Shown piece by piece: positions 11,521-29,295 of a stretch of DNA of 64,000 nt. Position numbers and translations under genes: made by a program. Source of the stretch: Tanypteryx hageni. Lineage: Eukaryota; Arthropoda; Insecta; Odonata; Petaluridae. The stretch spans positions 40,242,117-40,306,116 of the forward strand of contig CM054113.1 in the NCBI GenBank assembly GCA_028673005.1, in the 5' to 3' direction. Below the pieces are notes generated by a model, which was given only the letters and a program-made list of their open reading frames with translations, searched no databases and was not told the DNA's origin. The stretch's first letter is position 1, and every line of letters begins with the position of its first letter.

Positions 11521-12198
11521 TTTTGCAAATCAAATCTTTTTGAACGCGTTTAATTCATGAAAAATAAAACGTTTATGTAGCCCATAGTAGGTAAACGTTT
11601 ACAATAAAATCAGAATCTCTGATATTGCCATCAGTTTCTAGTTAGTACCATGTAAAATTAAAATAAAATTCTTGTAGCATATGAATCGTCATTGTCTGTT
11701 CTACGATAACTGCAATCTCGATTTTTTTATTTTCACAAAATTTCGTGTGCATGTTCAAATAACTTAAGAGACGACTGCCAATAGTTTTTCTAGAACACCA
11801 CACTTATAGTTCCTGAGCTAATTTTTAAGTCTTATCCAATCAAAACGAAATTTAGCGGACACACAGAAAACATCAAACAACGAAGAAAACGCCAAATAAA
11901 TATTTCCCTAAAATGTACCCCAGAGGCAAGCAATTTGCGTTGGCGCGGTCTCTTATGTTGAATCCCTGTGCACTTGGTCTGTTTGCTTGATTATCCGTTT
12001 GTCTGTCCTGCTATAACTTTTGTCTCAACGAGGAGACAAGGCTCAGGTTCATTTGCCATTAGTCCGGTATTTCGTGCGATTCTTGAAATTACATTTCTTT
12101 CATTCATATTTTACTTCCGAGGTCAGCGCTTTCAATTCCAATCAAATTTTACATCCACACTGTAGGAGAACTACGAAGACGATAATAATATTGAACGT

Positions 12199-12258
12199 GA
12201 TAGATGGTATATGAATCGCCAATGATGAATGCTGCTTTGTATCCGAAACACCTACCTA
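12199..12258 (+). repeat. 60-bp direct repeat, copy 1, U1
   Basis: GATAGATGGTATATGAATCG and the following 40 bases recur at 12848-12908 with a few changes. Origin unknown. Confidence 0.8.
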
Positions 12259-12847
12259 CGTGATTCCCCCCACCATCCCAAGGCAGCTTGAGCGAGGCCA
12301 AACATCCCGCGGATCCCCTGGTATTATAGATGAGAGATGGAGGAACAATTAGCGTAACGGCATCATTACGCGGGAAACATAATCTTGACAGCAACTCGGA
12401 CAAATTATGGCATTAGTAACATCCTGATTCTCGGTGAAATTATGATTTACTTTTCCGTACAATATGGGAATCGACGTCTCTTTGTACCTGTCATTCATTT
12501 TCTTTGAATTTTAGCGTGCAGCCCTACATCTCTACGGCATTCGGCCTTCCTGCTTCAGAAACCATCACGTTTCATATAAATAATATTACAAACTGAAAAT
12601 AATATCTGCGATGACTGCCTAAGATACTTCTGCTCGCATACGGCAGTGTTTTTAACAATTTATTCAAAGAAAAGTGTAAAATGACCTTCGATAAAACAAT
12701 TAGGTATTCTGCGAGAGAGATTTGTGAATAAGATCATTTTCATTGTTTGCTAAATGATATTGTCTTAAAATAATTTTTAATAGTTAAAATTGATGCAAAA
12801 CGTGAGAATGTGACAAGTCAACTCAATGGTATGGAGAAGTAAGTAAT

Positions 12848-12908
12848 GATAGATGGTAGATGAATCGCCAATGACGAAGGCTGCTTTGTATCCGAAACAC
12901 ATACCTAC
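12848..12908 (+). repeat. 60-bp direct repeat, copy 2, U1
   Basis: This is the second copy of the 12199 repeat, about 650 bases downstream, in the same orientation. Confidence 0.8.
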
Positions 12909-15900
12909 TTTTCGCAACTTTTCCTGGATATCGGAGGGACGTATTCCACCAACTTAATCTTTTCGGCAATTATGAATTTGGAAGGAATTAGGTAAACCGA
13001 TTTTGACAAAGGTTTGTATGAAGCAGGCGTGCAATATAAAATAGCAATTTCAAGATGTTTACTGTAGATATGGAAAGCAAGGCTGCCACAATACAACGGA
13101 TAAAATATTATTTTTACAAGTATTTGTGTTTAACTATTCTCATCAATTTGAACCAAATTTAATACTTTTAATATAAACATAACATAACATAATAAATAAG
13201 CAAAATGTCGTATTTCAACCGGGTCGATTAAACAGGGCTACCATGATATCAAGGTTAGAATGTTTCTGTAACTATGAATTTGGAAGGTATTGGCAGAACG
13301 GATTAAAAAAGAAACTTCGTTTGTAGCGCGAGGTGACGAAAAGCACCGCTGTACCACGGAAAAACATATATAACCCCTACTTGTTGTATATTAAAATTGT
13401 ATTGAAAGGAAAGAAGGCGGATTAGGGCTTTCCATAACTACTTGTTTAATATAGAAGTTCTCTCAATAGGACATATTTACCTTCAAACTTCAAGAAAATA
13501 CATTCTTCTCTTACCAGAAATTTCCTAGAAGGATTGCGGCTGTCGTACTCGCACGTACGCACGCATTATTTGACCATTACCTCTCCCTCTATTTTCCTTT
13601 CCTTCTAAAAAACACCTCAACGCCCTAAACGCTGCCTGACTGAGTGCTTACCTCCTCATCTTGGAGACGTCTGCATTTCGGCATGCAAGGTAATTAATTT
13701 CAGTTTCATATTATGATCCCCAATAATTCTTCGAAAAATATAACTTAGGGGTGCGCTTCTAATTAATTGAAAATAGTGACGCTATATGTAAGACATTGGG
13801 TGGAGGTAGAAATGAACGACAGATTTTCATTAGGTCAAATGAATGTCGATTATTAGGTGTGATTCGTCAGCATTATGTGAGCATGGAATGAAAAATCGCA
13901 ACTCCCTAGTATCAAATATATTAATAAGCATTAAAATGGATTTCATTTATTGTTTTAACAATGGCCTCCCTGAACAAACAAAAAATTACACGAGCCCGAT
14001 CGTGTATCTCCTCTGCCCTCAGCATCACTCGATGTGATGACACGCATTTTATTATCGTGGTTGTGTCTTTCGATATGCGTGGGCGTTAACATTATTCCCA
14101 TAGTGTCACCTTTAGCTATCATGAAGTTGCGACCTTGCAATATGTCGGAGTTTCTCCCGCCCACTTTCTTGGATTATTAATCGCCCTACAGGGTTTTAGG
14201 GGTTTCCATTGCATTATCGTAATAGACATTTTATCCCCGGGCGCTAATCATTATATTGCATACGATTCTACAGGCATCATACAAATTCACAAAGTTACCC
14301 TCCCAATCATTTAATAAAGAACTGACGCTTTGTAAAATCAAAGAACGTTCACACGCTTCTTCCGTATTTTCGCCACTATTTAGCATCACTTCCGATGAAA
14401 GCTAGTTCTTTACGAGTGCATTTAACGGATTACGAATATGCATATCCCACGAGAATTTAGGACAAATGGCGATTATCAATTAATAAGTTTTAAGTCATAA
14501 TTTTTAAAATGGGGGAGTATCTGAATCTCTCCGAGTTGTGGCTCGAGTTGAATTTGCAAACGTAAAGGACACCTATCGCATTGAACTGCTTTCGCTTGCG
14601 TCCGATGCCCACCGAACACCGCGGCTGGACGTCAATGCTGCACTAATTTTTTCGTATTCCAATTGGACCAGGAGGGCTTCCCAGTAACGTATGACTTAGC
14701 GGCACGTGTAACCTGCCCTTAACAGACCCACCGTGACCGAATCCTTCCCTCCCAGCTGTTACCTTTTCCTCCGAAATTACTTTTTTCCCACCCGATGTTC
14801 TTGTTTATTCTATTTGTCGCTCGTTGGAAAATAATCACATAGCTGAAAAAGAATGCATAAACTTAACTCCTTATTACTGGCCAGGATGATGAAACTGGGC
14901 AATAGTTGTATTCCGATAGACAACTAAGCCCACAGTTTTCGGTACGTATAGAAAATATCCCATTCCTATAGACTTTCGACACGGAAATTCCACAGTATTT
15001 GTCGTTTGGCAGGTGAACGTGAGATTTTTAAACCTTGCTTTAAATTAAAACGTATAGCATTATCGATTAATAATGAAATTTGGAGAATATTCAGCTGAGT
15101 TAAACGGAATTCTAATTCAGATCGTCGCATTTTGGATGAAATGGACTTCACGTAAATATTAGCCTCGTTCGGAAGTTTAATAATCTCGCTATCTAGGGAA
15201 TCGGTTCATTATACCTCAAAGTTCCTCCAGTTTTGAAAATGCCCAAGGATTTTATGAAGCTAAAGCAAACCTTACAAATAAATAACTGATGTTATGTAAT
15301 ATTTCATTACGATTGTGATAAGAAAACGATTTAGATTGCTATTTCGGCACATCATAGCAATAGCTCAGATTAATATGGTTCATTCCTAAAAATAAATTTG
15401 CGATCCATCACATAGACGATGATTCTTGATTCAAGTAAATGCTGGCAATTATCGAAGATTCAGGAGTAGTCCCTCTTACTAACGTTAATAATAGTTCCAT
15501 TTTATGAAGTTGTTAAATAATCCATGCAAGATTAACACTCTTTTGAAGTACGATCTGCTCATTTACGAAAGAAGTTTCATATTCGTGCTACATCTAGCGC
15601 TAAATATCTAAAGAATATCTTAAAATATACATACAAATTATACAATTAATCAAGAATAAAGTTTTAATTGTAATATAGAGCGCAATAACGATTATCTTTA
15701 TTAGTGTTTGTAAATACGAAATATCGACAGTTTCTTCCACTTTAAATAGGTGTCACTTCTGATTTTAGAAAATATTCATTTTTTTATAATTAATTTTCAA
15801 ATAAGAAAAATTAGCGTTTTATTATATTGCAATAGAAATTATTTTGTATAATTCAGGTACCGTATTTCTCGTAATTAAAAAAATGAATTTAAAATTTTAA

Positions 15901-16009
15901 ATGATCAACTGATGTCGCTATGAGAAGCGCCATCTTGGCTTTGGTTTTTCATTATGTGGAAATGCGGAATGTCAACTACGGTTGACTTGAATGCTACTGT
16001 GCAGCGCTC

Positions 16010-16657
16010 TACCAGTCTTCATCGAAAATTTTATCAGCAAAAGGAAGGTTTAGCAATGGGCTCTCCTTTATCTCCCCCCTACTGTCAGACATTTTTATGG
16101 ATGATTTAGAATCAATATAATTTAATTCCAATAACCATTCTATAAAACATATCTTTTATTGGTTCAGATACGTCGATGATGTTCTATGCTGTTGGACCGG
16201 GAGCCATCGACAATTAAATTCCTATCTTATATTTTTAAACTCAATTTACAAAAAATTAAACGTTTTCGACCTAAGCATCACAATTCATAATAATAAGCAT
16301 CATTTTGAAATATACAGAAAACCAACATATACATATCAAGTAATTCCTGCTGATTTCTCCCACCCACCATTATCTCACAAACTTGCAGTTTATCATGCCA
16401 TGCTACACCGTTCAGTAAACATTCCCATATCCAGCTCTGATTTTAACAAAGAATTGGAGATCATTAAATATATATCCAACAAGAATGGATATACCAACCA
16501 GTTAATTGATAAACTGCTTGATGAAAAATTTCGCAAATTAGCCACATCCAACATTGCTTCTCTCTCTCTCTCTCTTATTAAATCAAAAGCCCCTAAATGG
16601 TGTAAATTACCCACTTATGTGAAGAATCTGCAAGATATTTCAGAATGGAATCGTTGA
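16010..16657 (+). pseudogene. Reverse transcriptase remnant of a second Penelope-like lineage, U1
   Basis: Translation shows reverse transcriptase motif B (QQKEGLAMGSPLSP, near 16035-16075), then after a frameshift and one TAA (16117) a long open stretch with an intact catalytic YVDD at 16169-16180 (WFRYVDDVLCCWTG). The PLE-specific blocks IYRKPTYT, SHPPLSHKLAVYHAMLHR and NKNGYTNQLIDKLL follow. The frame ends at 16657. No GIY-YIG domain is seen downstream. It is much more AT-rich in codon use than the spacer PLE and clearly a different family. The copy is shared with U2 (44086-44733), so it was present before the duplication. Confidence 0.85.
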
Positions 16658-17496
16658 AACGCAACGTCGTCTAACTCCAAAAGACGCACTTTCAGACTTA
16701 GAAAATTATCTCCCGCACACTATTTTTCTTTTAATCCTTATACCCTCGTATTTATAGGATTATTGGTGTAATTTGTTGCTCCAGATTTTTAAAATATATT
16801 GTCAACAGAAAAATCAACCTGTCAAATGTTTCATTGGTTTAATGATTGATACGCGTGCAAATGCAATGATTAGAATTCATAACAATTTCGGCTCCCATCC
16901 AAAGTTTCCCAATAGATAATATTCATAAAATTCTCTGAAATCCCGCAGAAATTGTTTTTAAAAAACAACCGACCAAAGGTGAAGTGCGTATGAGGAAACC
17001 CGTTTGTGAAAAAGAGGACCGAAAGGAAGCTCTGAGAATCTCTGAACTTGGATGGTTGGCGACCGAAAGTAAAACGTTATTTTCCCTTGACTCAAAATAT
17101 CATTTAAGGATTGATTCTCTGTTCCACAAAGAATCTTTTCGCGACAAGATTTTTAGCAATATAAAGGGGGGTGATATAGGTATACATATGTACTTCGTCG
17201 GCTATATTGGTGGAAGTGCATTGTTGCACGCCTTGACGACCGTGTACATTAAAATTCCTTAGCAACGCCGAGTTGAATGTCTACGTGAGTTTCGTGATTT
17301 CAGGATGCGAATTTTATTGAATTTTGCGCGCCAGTTAACTACTCTGGCTACGTACTGCAGGGGAAAACCTCCAGATGGACAAGTAAGTTTCTTTCTGTTG
17401 ATAATCACGTATAAATAAATGGAAATATGATATAAATAAATGGGTGTTCTAAGTGCAATGTTCAATCATTGGGTTCTATATTTGGGACCAACTGCT

Positions 17497-17754
17497 CGGA
17501 AAGCGTGATAAAATCAGTTCTTTATTATTCTAAGTTAGTTAATTTAGCGTAGCTATCCCGTTTGATCGTTAGCAAACATAGCGAAGTCAGGTTAATGATC
17601 AGAGCTGGAAAAATTCAAGATGACATGTCGCCATAAGATCCATCTTGGCGCTATTTTTTGCAATGTATTGTGAACTCTGTATAAATATTATGCCGGTTGC
17701 AAGTGTAATAAGGTTAAAGAAGATAGTATCTTTCGTACCATAACGTAAATAATA
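17497..17754 (+). repeat. Diverged direct repeat, copy 1 (about 260 bp), U1
   Basis: It shares with 17880-18136 a run of landmarks in the same order: CGGAAAG...GTGATAAAATCAG, TAGCTATCCCGTTTGATCG, the GGAAAAATTCA segment, and a final AAGGTTAAAGAAGA...GTAAATAAT block. Function unknown. Confidence 0.8.
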
Positions 17755-17879
17755 TTAATAGTAATATATTTTGACAGTATTGTGCTGGTTGGCTTTCTCT
17801 CCCTGTTTTTGTACTTACATATCGCCTTAATAGGGTAACTTAGCTCACTTATCGTTATTTTGAAACCACCTATTCCTAC

Positions 17880-18136
17880 CGGAAAGTGTGATAAAATCAG
17901 TTATTTATTATTCTAAGTTATATAAGTTTGCGTAGCTATCCCGTTTGATCGTTAGCAAACAGAACGAAGTCAGCTCAATGATCAGGGCTGGAAAAATTCA
18001 GGATGCCATTTTGCCATAAAACCTATCTTGGCGCAATGTTTTCCAATTTTATTGTGATCTCTACATAAAAATTATTTCGGCTGGCATGTGTAAGGTTAAA
18101 GAAGAGAGTATCTTACGTATAATAGTGTAAATAATA
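17880..18136 (+). repeat. Diverged direct repeat, copy 2 (about 257 bp), U1
   Basis: This is the partner of 17497-17754, starting about 383 bases downstream. The two copies differ at many positions, so the local duplication is older than the 28-kb array. Confidence 0.8.
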
Positions 18137-19161
18137 TCCCCAAACTTTTTACTAGGCTCCAGAACTTAGTTGTTTTGAGTTATACTTCCCCCTAATCCTC
18201 GTAGGTAATAATAGCCCTTGCAAGTGAGTGATTAAAGCTGTATCGTCGCCAGATTTTTTGCGGCGCAGAGTTCCGGTCTAGTTGCCAGACTCTTCCAACT
18301 CCATCTTGTCCGCTAGGTGAATTGCAGGGTAACTTGTAGATGTAGATAGGCCGTGTGCTGTTTACCGCTAACTCTCGTAAATAGAAAACGAACTGAGTGC
18401 TCTTCATTCAGCCGCCAATTCTCTTGCCTTAGCAATGAAAGTGACGTCACGCCAGGGGAAGACGCTTCAGTGTCCAGCCTTAAAAAATAAATGACTTCGT
18501 TTTGGTTTCCCCCCGGAGAAGATGAGGCAGTTGAGAGGCTTTGACCAATTTGTTCTTGTAAATAGCCCGTCCCGGGTGTTTTTATCCTAAATGAATGGCT
18601 TAAAAATGTATATTTTGACCAGATGCCGTGCGCTCGATGATATTAATATTTCGTTAAATATATCTATGAATTTAATTTGTGGAAAGCCATGGTAGAATTT
18701 TATTTTTAACGTATTACTATTAGAATGTGATGAATATAGAAATTTTTTGGGCAAGCGTTATTTCTCGCGGCATATAAATTAGGCACATTCAAGAATATAT
18801 TCCGCTTTATTCATCCATGAATGGTCTAAAAACTTTTCATCGATTTTCGTAATTTTTTGACGAAAACGTTTTAACATTTAACTATATAGATGCTGTCTGC
18901 GAGAGACCGCCTAAATTATAGTGTCAAATTACCGCCTAGTTTATATTTTACAAACAAAGTGAATATAATTTTTTTATTACTTAACCCATGGCATTATTTA
19001 ACGTGGAGAACCAAATTGTAGATGTAGATATTGAAATTATCATAATAAATTAATAAACAGTGGCTGTCTGGAAGACCGCACCGCAGATACGTGTTCGTAA
19101 TTTCACTGCAGTAGTTAAATGTTTAAGATGGTACGGAGGGTGTAATAACGGTCGAAGTACT

Positions 19162-19200
19162 ATGAAGTGTCGTTTCACCCGCTCCACTCTTCCTCTTCAG
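19162..19200 (+). other. Candidate 5' extension of exon 1 with in-frame ATG, U1
   Basis: Reading back from exon 1 without splicing gives 13 codons starting MKCRFTRS and open to the carrier frame. An in-frame stop lies further up, near 19050. The same segment also ends in CTTCCTCTTCAG, a plausible splice acceptor. The ATG is kept in U2 (47239). It may be the start of a form without EF-hands or simply the end of an intron. Confidence 0.4.
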
Positions 19201-25667
<6,467 letters not shown>

Positions 25668-25704
25668 TTAGGATGTTTTATTTATTTAAAGAAATTGTGT
25701 TTAA

Positions 25705-25719
25705 ATTCATAAGTATTCT
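25705..25719. repeat. Left target-site duplication of spacer composite S2
   Basis: ATTCATAAGTATTCT in the carrier 3' UTR, repeated at the right end of the composite at 33825-33839. Confidence 0.75.
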
Positions 25720-25790
25720 ATTTGACTTGAAAGGCTTTCGCAGCGTTGCTGAATGCTGGTGGAGGGTTACGGGTTTCGCTGCGTTGGCGG
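25720..25790 (-). mobile_element. Inverted PLE head piece, S2
   Basis: About 70 bases are the reverse complement of the PLE leader near 28907-28978 (AAGGCTTTCGCAGCGTTGCT and GGTTTCGCTGCGTTGGCGG). A short inverted 5' piece next to the target site is a common end product of Penelope insertion. Confidence 0.8.
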
Positions 25791-26455
25791 CCCCTTCATC
25801 CGGCGGAACTTAAAACCGAAAGAGAAACCTTCGGTGGAACGACCAAAGCCCACAGCCTACGCAAAAATTCCCTTCATCGCCGGGACATCAGAACGCATAG
25901 CCAGGGTTCTACGAAAAGAAAATATCGTCGTCCGTTTTAACACGCTAAGAAAAGTAAAAGAAGAACTTCCGTCTGCGAAAGATGCACTCGACCCGCTAAC
26001 ATCTGAAGGAGTCTACAGGATTCCAAGCAGCTGCGGACACGTATACGTCGGACAAACAGGACGATCCATTCGCTGACGAACATAAACGGGCCATGATGAA
26101 TAAGAAATGGAGGGAGTCGGCCATAGCGGAACACTTCACCTCCGGCCCGGGACATAAAATCACGATCGAGGAAACGCAATTGCTCGCGAAAGAAGATCGA
26201 TATTTTCCGAGGTGAATTCGCGAAGCTATTGAAATCGAAAAACATCCATTCAATTTCAACCGGGACGACGGTTTGCACATCAACCCAACATGGAAGCGAC
26301 TCTTCCAACGGAATCGTGAAAGGGAAGAAAAATACGTTGGAGCAACCGCCAAAGAGAAAGGGATAGCAACTCGAACGAGCCAATCAGCGATGGACAACGG
26401 TTAAACTAGGAAGACCGAGCGGATATAAAAGCTGATCCCTACCATCGGATCTCAT
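25791..26455 (+). pseudogene. PLE-A fragment in S2: GIY-YIG end and 3' region
   Basis: It begins directly after the inverted head. The frame reads PFIRRNLKPKEKPSVERPKP, then the IPFIAGTSERIARVL linker and GVY...VYVGQTGRSIR. An 8-bp deletion near 26073 then shifts the frame, and TGA follows FPR. The GVY catalytic tyrosine is kept, but the Cys of IPCSC is Ser. It ends at the LINE target duplication 26447-26455. Confidence 0.87.
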
Positions 26456-26815
26456 CGATCGGCTCATCGAAAACATTGATCGATCGATCAATCGATCATT
26501 CGCCGGCTTATGGTCAGCGACTCAACAATAACGAACTCCTCTAGCTATTCCGTTGCTCTGGCTGGTGTTTGGAAAACTCCCCCTGGGGAGGAAGTACTGT
26601 AATCCGCTGTGGCCCAGACCTACCAGGGCCTTCTAAGCGTGACCAGGATCTACTCAGGGGTAAACCGCACGCCTTGCTGCGAGCGGAGCACCTGGGGGAA
26701 CCTTGCACGGTCACACTTTCTCTCTTGCAGCGGGGGGTGGCTAACATAGGTCCACCTTCTCACCCGCACATCGTGTTCTTTTGACTATTCGGACAGATGG
26801 CAGTTGGTAGGCTAG

Positions 26816-28432
26816 AGGGGAAGGGCTTCAGCCCCCTCAACTTTAAACCCGCTCTGCGAAATATCGCTGCTCAGATCACCGCCGGCAAAAAAAGTACAAC
26901 ATAGGACGATTCCTCCTAGGACGAACGTCGATACATCATTACCCAGTAATATCAAACACATACTCCTCGGAAAAGATTTTAAGGTTGACGCCGGTCCAAA
27001 CGACCGGAAAATTGACTCCCAATATCTGACTTCGAAAGACCGGCTAGTAATTCTTGACAGCACACAAAGCCAAGGGAAACCAACTGACGAAGGCCTTTTC
27101 AAGGGCCAAAACAACAACGATAACTCCCAACTAGCCCCTATCCAAGAGGGGCACACACTCGATGCTGGTACACGAGCTAGAAAGTACATTGGCACGGGCA
27201 CCTTTCAACAGCCAAAGAAGAAGCGGAAGACAAAATTTAAGCCATACTTCACCGCTGCCGAGACTATTGCCGTCCAACACTAAAAGGTTGAAACCAACAA
27301 CCGCTACGACCCGCTCCTCAGAGACGCTAATACAGACGTCACTCCGGGGCCTGCTTCCAGCTCCCCTCCCGCCGAGCCATCCCAGACAAGTCTACCTAAG
27401 CCGCCAGCAATTCTATTATATGAATTGGCAGACTTCCGACAATTTATAACAGCCGTCATGAGTGTCATAAAGGACCACTCTTTCCAAGTGACATCACGTA
27501 GGCAATATACCAGGCTACAGCTAACCAATATTGAAGACCACAAAAGTGTGCAGACTATGTTAAGAGAAGAACAAGCACAGTTCTCCACATGGGGAACCAA
27601 AGAGGAAAAAACCCTTAGCTTTACCATAAGAGGGCTTTATACAATAATGGAAGAATCTTATCTCAAGGAAATTCTGGAGGACATGAAGGTTCCAGTCTTA
27701 CGCACTCGTCAGATTCGCCGAGCTTACAAATCACCCCTAGGGACATTCGTAGTATCAACCCTCGCCACAGCCCAAGGATGGGACCCAAAAGATTTCCTCC
27801 GATGGACTTCCATCGGGAATTCTTGAGTCCACATTCTACGATACCGACATAAAGAACCACAGATGTGCTTCCAATGCAATCGTTTTGGACATTCATCAAC
27901 TTTCTGCCCAGCGGCACCTCGATGCTATAACTGTGGCGGCCTCCACCTGAAGAAAACCTGCCCGAAGAAAAAGGAGGATGGTCCTGCCACATGCTGTAAC
28001 TGTGGAGGCCCACATCTTGCCTTCTATAAGACCTGCCCGGTATACCTACGAGAGGCAAGGAAATGGTTTGGATCGCTGGAAACCTCTCAGCCCCAGCAGG
28101 CACCCCTTGCCTATGTACCGGAACCAGCTCCAAGAGGCAACGCCTAGGGCAGCAAAAGAAAGAACGCAGCACATCCACACCAAAATTCGGACTTCCCACC
28201 ACTCCTGCATCCCGCAGCCACAAACGGCGAGACGATACAGGAACCCAACGTCACCCTTCGCCACAGACAGATACCACCTCAACCTGAACCAACTACAGAT
28301 AATCCATCTTTCCTCCCGACAACGGATACGGCCCTAACCTCCCTCCTTACATCAGTCCTGCAGAAACAAATCGCGGCCCTTGGACAAGTGCTTGCCCAAC
28401 TGTCCGGCCAAATACTGACTATGCATGGATAA
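26816..28432 (+). pseudogene. Jockey-type LINE ORF1, S2 copy (one frame, three stops)
   Basis: All 539 codons stay in one frame, broken only by TAA at 27281, TGA at 27824 and TAG at 28145. Parts in order are a basic PKKKRK run at 27212-27229, which looks like a nuclear localisation signal, NNRYDPL at about 27297, an RRM-like centre (27425-27823), then knuckles CFQCNRFGHSSTFC, CYNCGGLHLKKTC and CCNCGGPHLAFYKTC (27866-28035). A Pro/Gln-rich tail follows. TAA and TGA are shared by all three copies; TAG is private. It overlaps ORF2 by 8 bases. Confidence 0.8.
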
Positions 28433-28754
28433 GAACACCCAGCTCTCCGGAATAGTCCTTATCACCTGGAACTGCAACGGTGGTATAAGAACAAAAACAC
28501 CTGAACTGCTAGCTTTCCTCCAGGGAAACAACGTCACAGTAGCTCTTATACACGAAACACACCTTAAGCCATCTTGGAAATGGGCGTCACCCGGATTCAA
28601 GGTATTTCGAACAGACAGGGAGGGCAGACTAGGAGGAGGAACAGCCATCCTTGTTAGAGAGGACATTTCAGCATATGAAGTAACGATTCCTCAGAAAAGA
28701 CATCGGAAGCTACAGCCGCCATTCTTCATACAGCGAGTGGACCTGTCCAATTAG
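28425..28754 (+). pseudogene. LINE ORF2 start: AP endonuclease N-terminus, S2 copy
   Basis: This 109-codon frame has ITWNCNGGIRTK, ALIHETHL and GGGTAILVREDISAY. The following PQKRHRKLQPPF tail does not fit the endonuclease family, which places the internal deletion junction near 28690. The rest of the nuclease and the whole reverse transcriptase are absent. Confidence 0.82.
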
Positions 28755-28858
28755 CATCCTGCTACCTCCCAGCCCAACCACTGAAAGCTTAACCGCACAG
28801 TAGTGGAAAGCTCTCACTGAGGCAAATTCATACAGCTGACGGGATCTCATTTCATCTC

Positions 28859-28892
28859 CTGAAGATGCAGACTGCAATGTCTGCGAAACGTC
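28859..28892 (+). ncRNA. Hammerhead-ribozyme-like core in the PLE leader, S2
   Basis: CTGAAGA (28859-28865) is followed by a perfect 6-bp stem GCAGAC/GTCTGC with a TGCAAT loop, then GAAAC at 28885. This matches the CUGANGA - stem II - GAAA core of hammerhead ribozymes, which are known in Penelope-like elements. There is one extra T before stem II, and I could not place stems I and III or the cleavage triplet with confidence. Confidence 0.35.
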
Positions 28893-29295
28893 GAGAGCCA
28901 GAAATGCCGCCAACGCAGCGAAACCCGAAAACCTCCACCAGCATTCAGCAACGCTGCGAAAGCCTTCAACTCAAATTGATATCCCTCTACGGGGAGAACA
29001 TCCAGAGGAATTGAAGGAGATTCGAGCGTCTCCACAAACAGAAGTGCAAACGTTTGTCATCACTCGCCTTTTTCAACAAGCCAAGCACTCCTGCGTAAAC
29101 GCATACGCTCCACGAGTTACGCGCTTCTTCAATGCGCTCATAATCTCTATCATCACCACCTAGAGCTCGCCTCCGTTATGTCTCACGAAGACTGAGAACA
29201 ACCACAACCACCACCTCAACCAAAACCCAGTGGTCTTTCAAGGATAAGCTGGTTAAGAAATTTTAAAATCTCCATAAGAATCAACATCCAGATCG

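Larger units (their letters stand above)
11521..16009. other. U1 non-coding stretch with short direct repeats
   Basis: No gene was recognised. It contains a 60-bp direct repeat (12199-12258 and 12848-12908) and two related segments beginning ATGAATTTGGAAGG near 12972 and 13274. Short frames on both strands show no known motif. Confidence 0.55.
16658..19161. other. U1 non-coding stretch upstream of the carrier exons
   Basis: No gene was recognised. It contains the 260-bp direct repeat pair at 17497 and 17880. A CRE-like palindrome TGACGTCA is at 18442-18449, about 720 bases before the candidate start codon at 19162, but nothing else marks a promoter. Confidence 0.5.
26456..28841 (+). mobile_element. 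Internally deleted Jockey-type LINE in S2 (2,386 bp)
   Basis: Same element and same insertion point as in S1, flanked by GGATCTCAT at 26447-26455 and 28842-28850. This copy has the fewest lesions. It has the 5' region, ORF1 with three zinc knuckles and an ORF2 start, but no reverse transcriptase. Confidence 0.84.

Noticed and set aside
16984..17262. Frame at the downstream side of the second PLE remnant, considered as its GIY-YIG domain
   Set aside because: No GIY or YIG motif or associated Arg/Glu pattern is visible, and the frame differs between U1 and U2.
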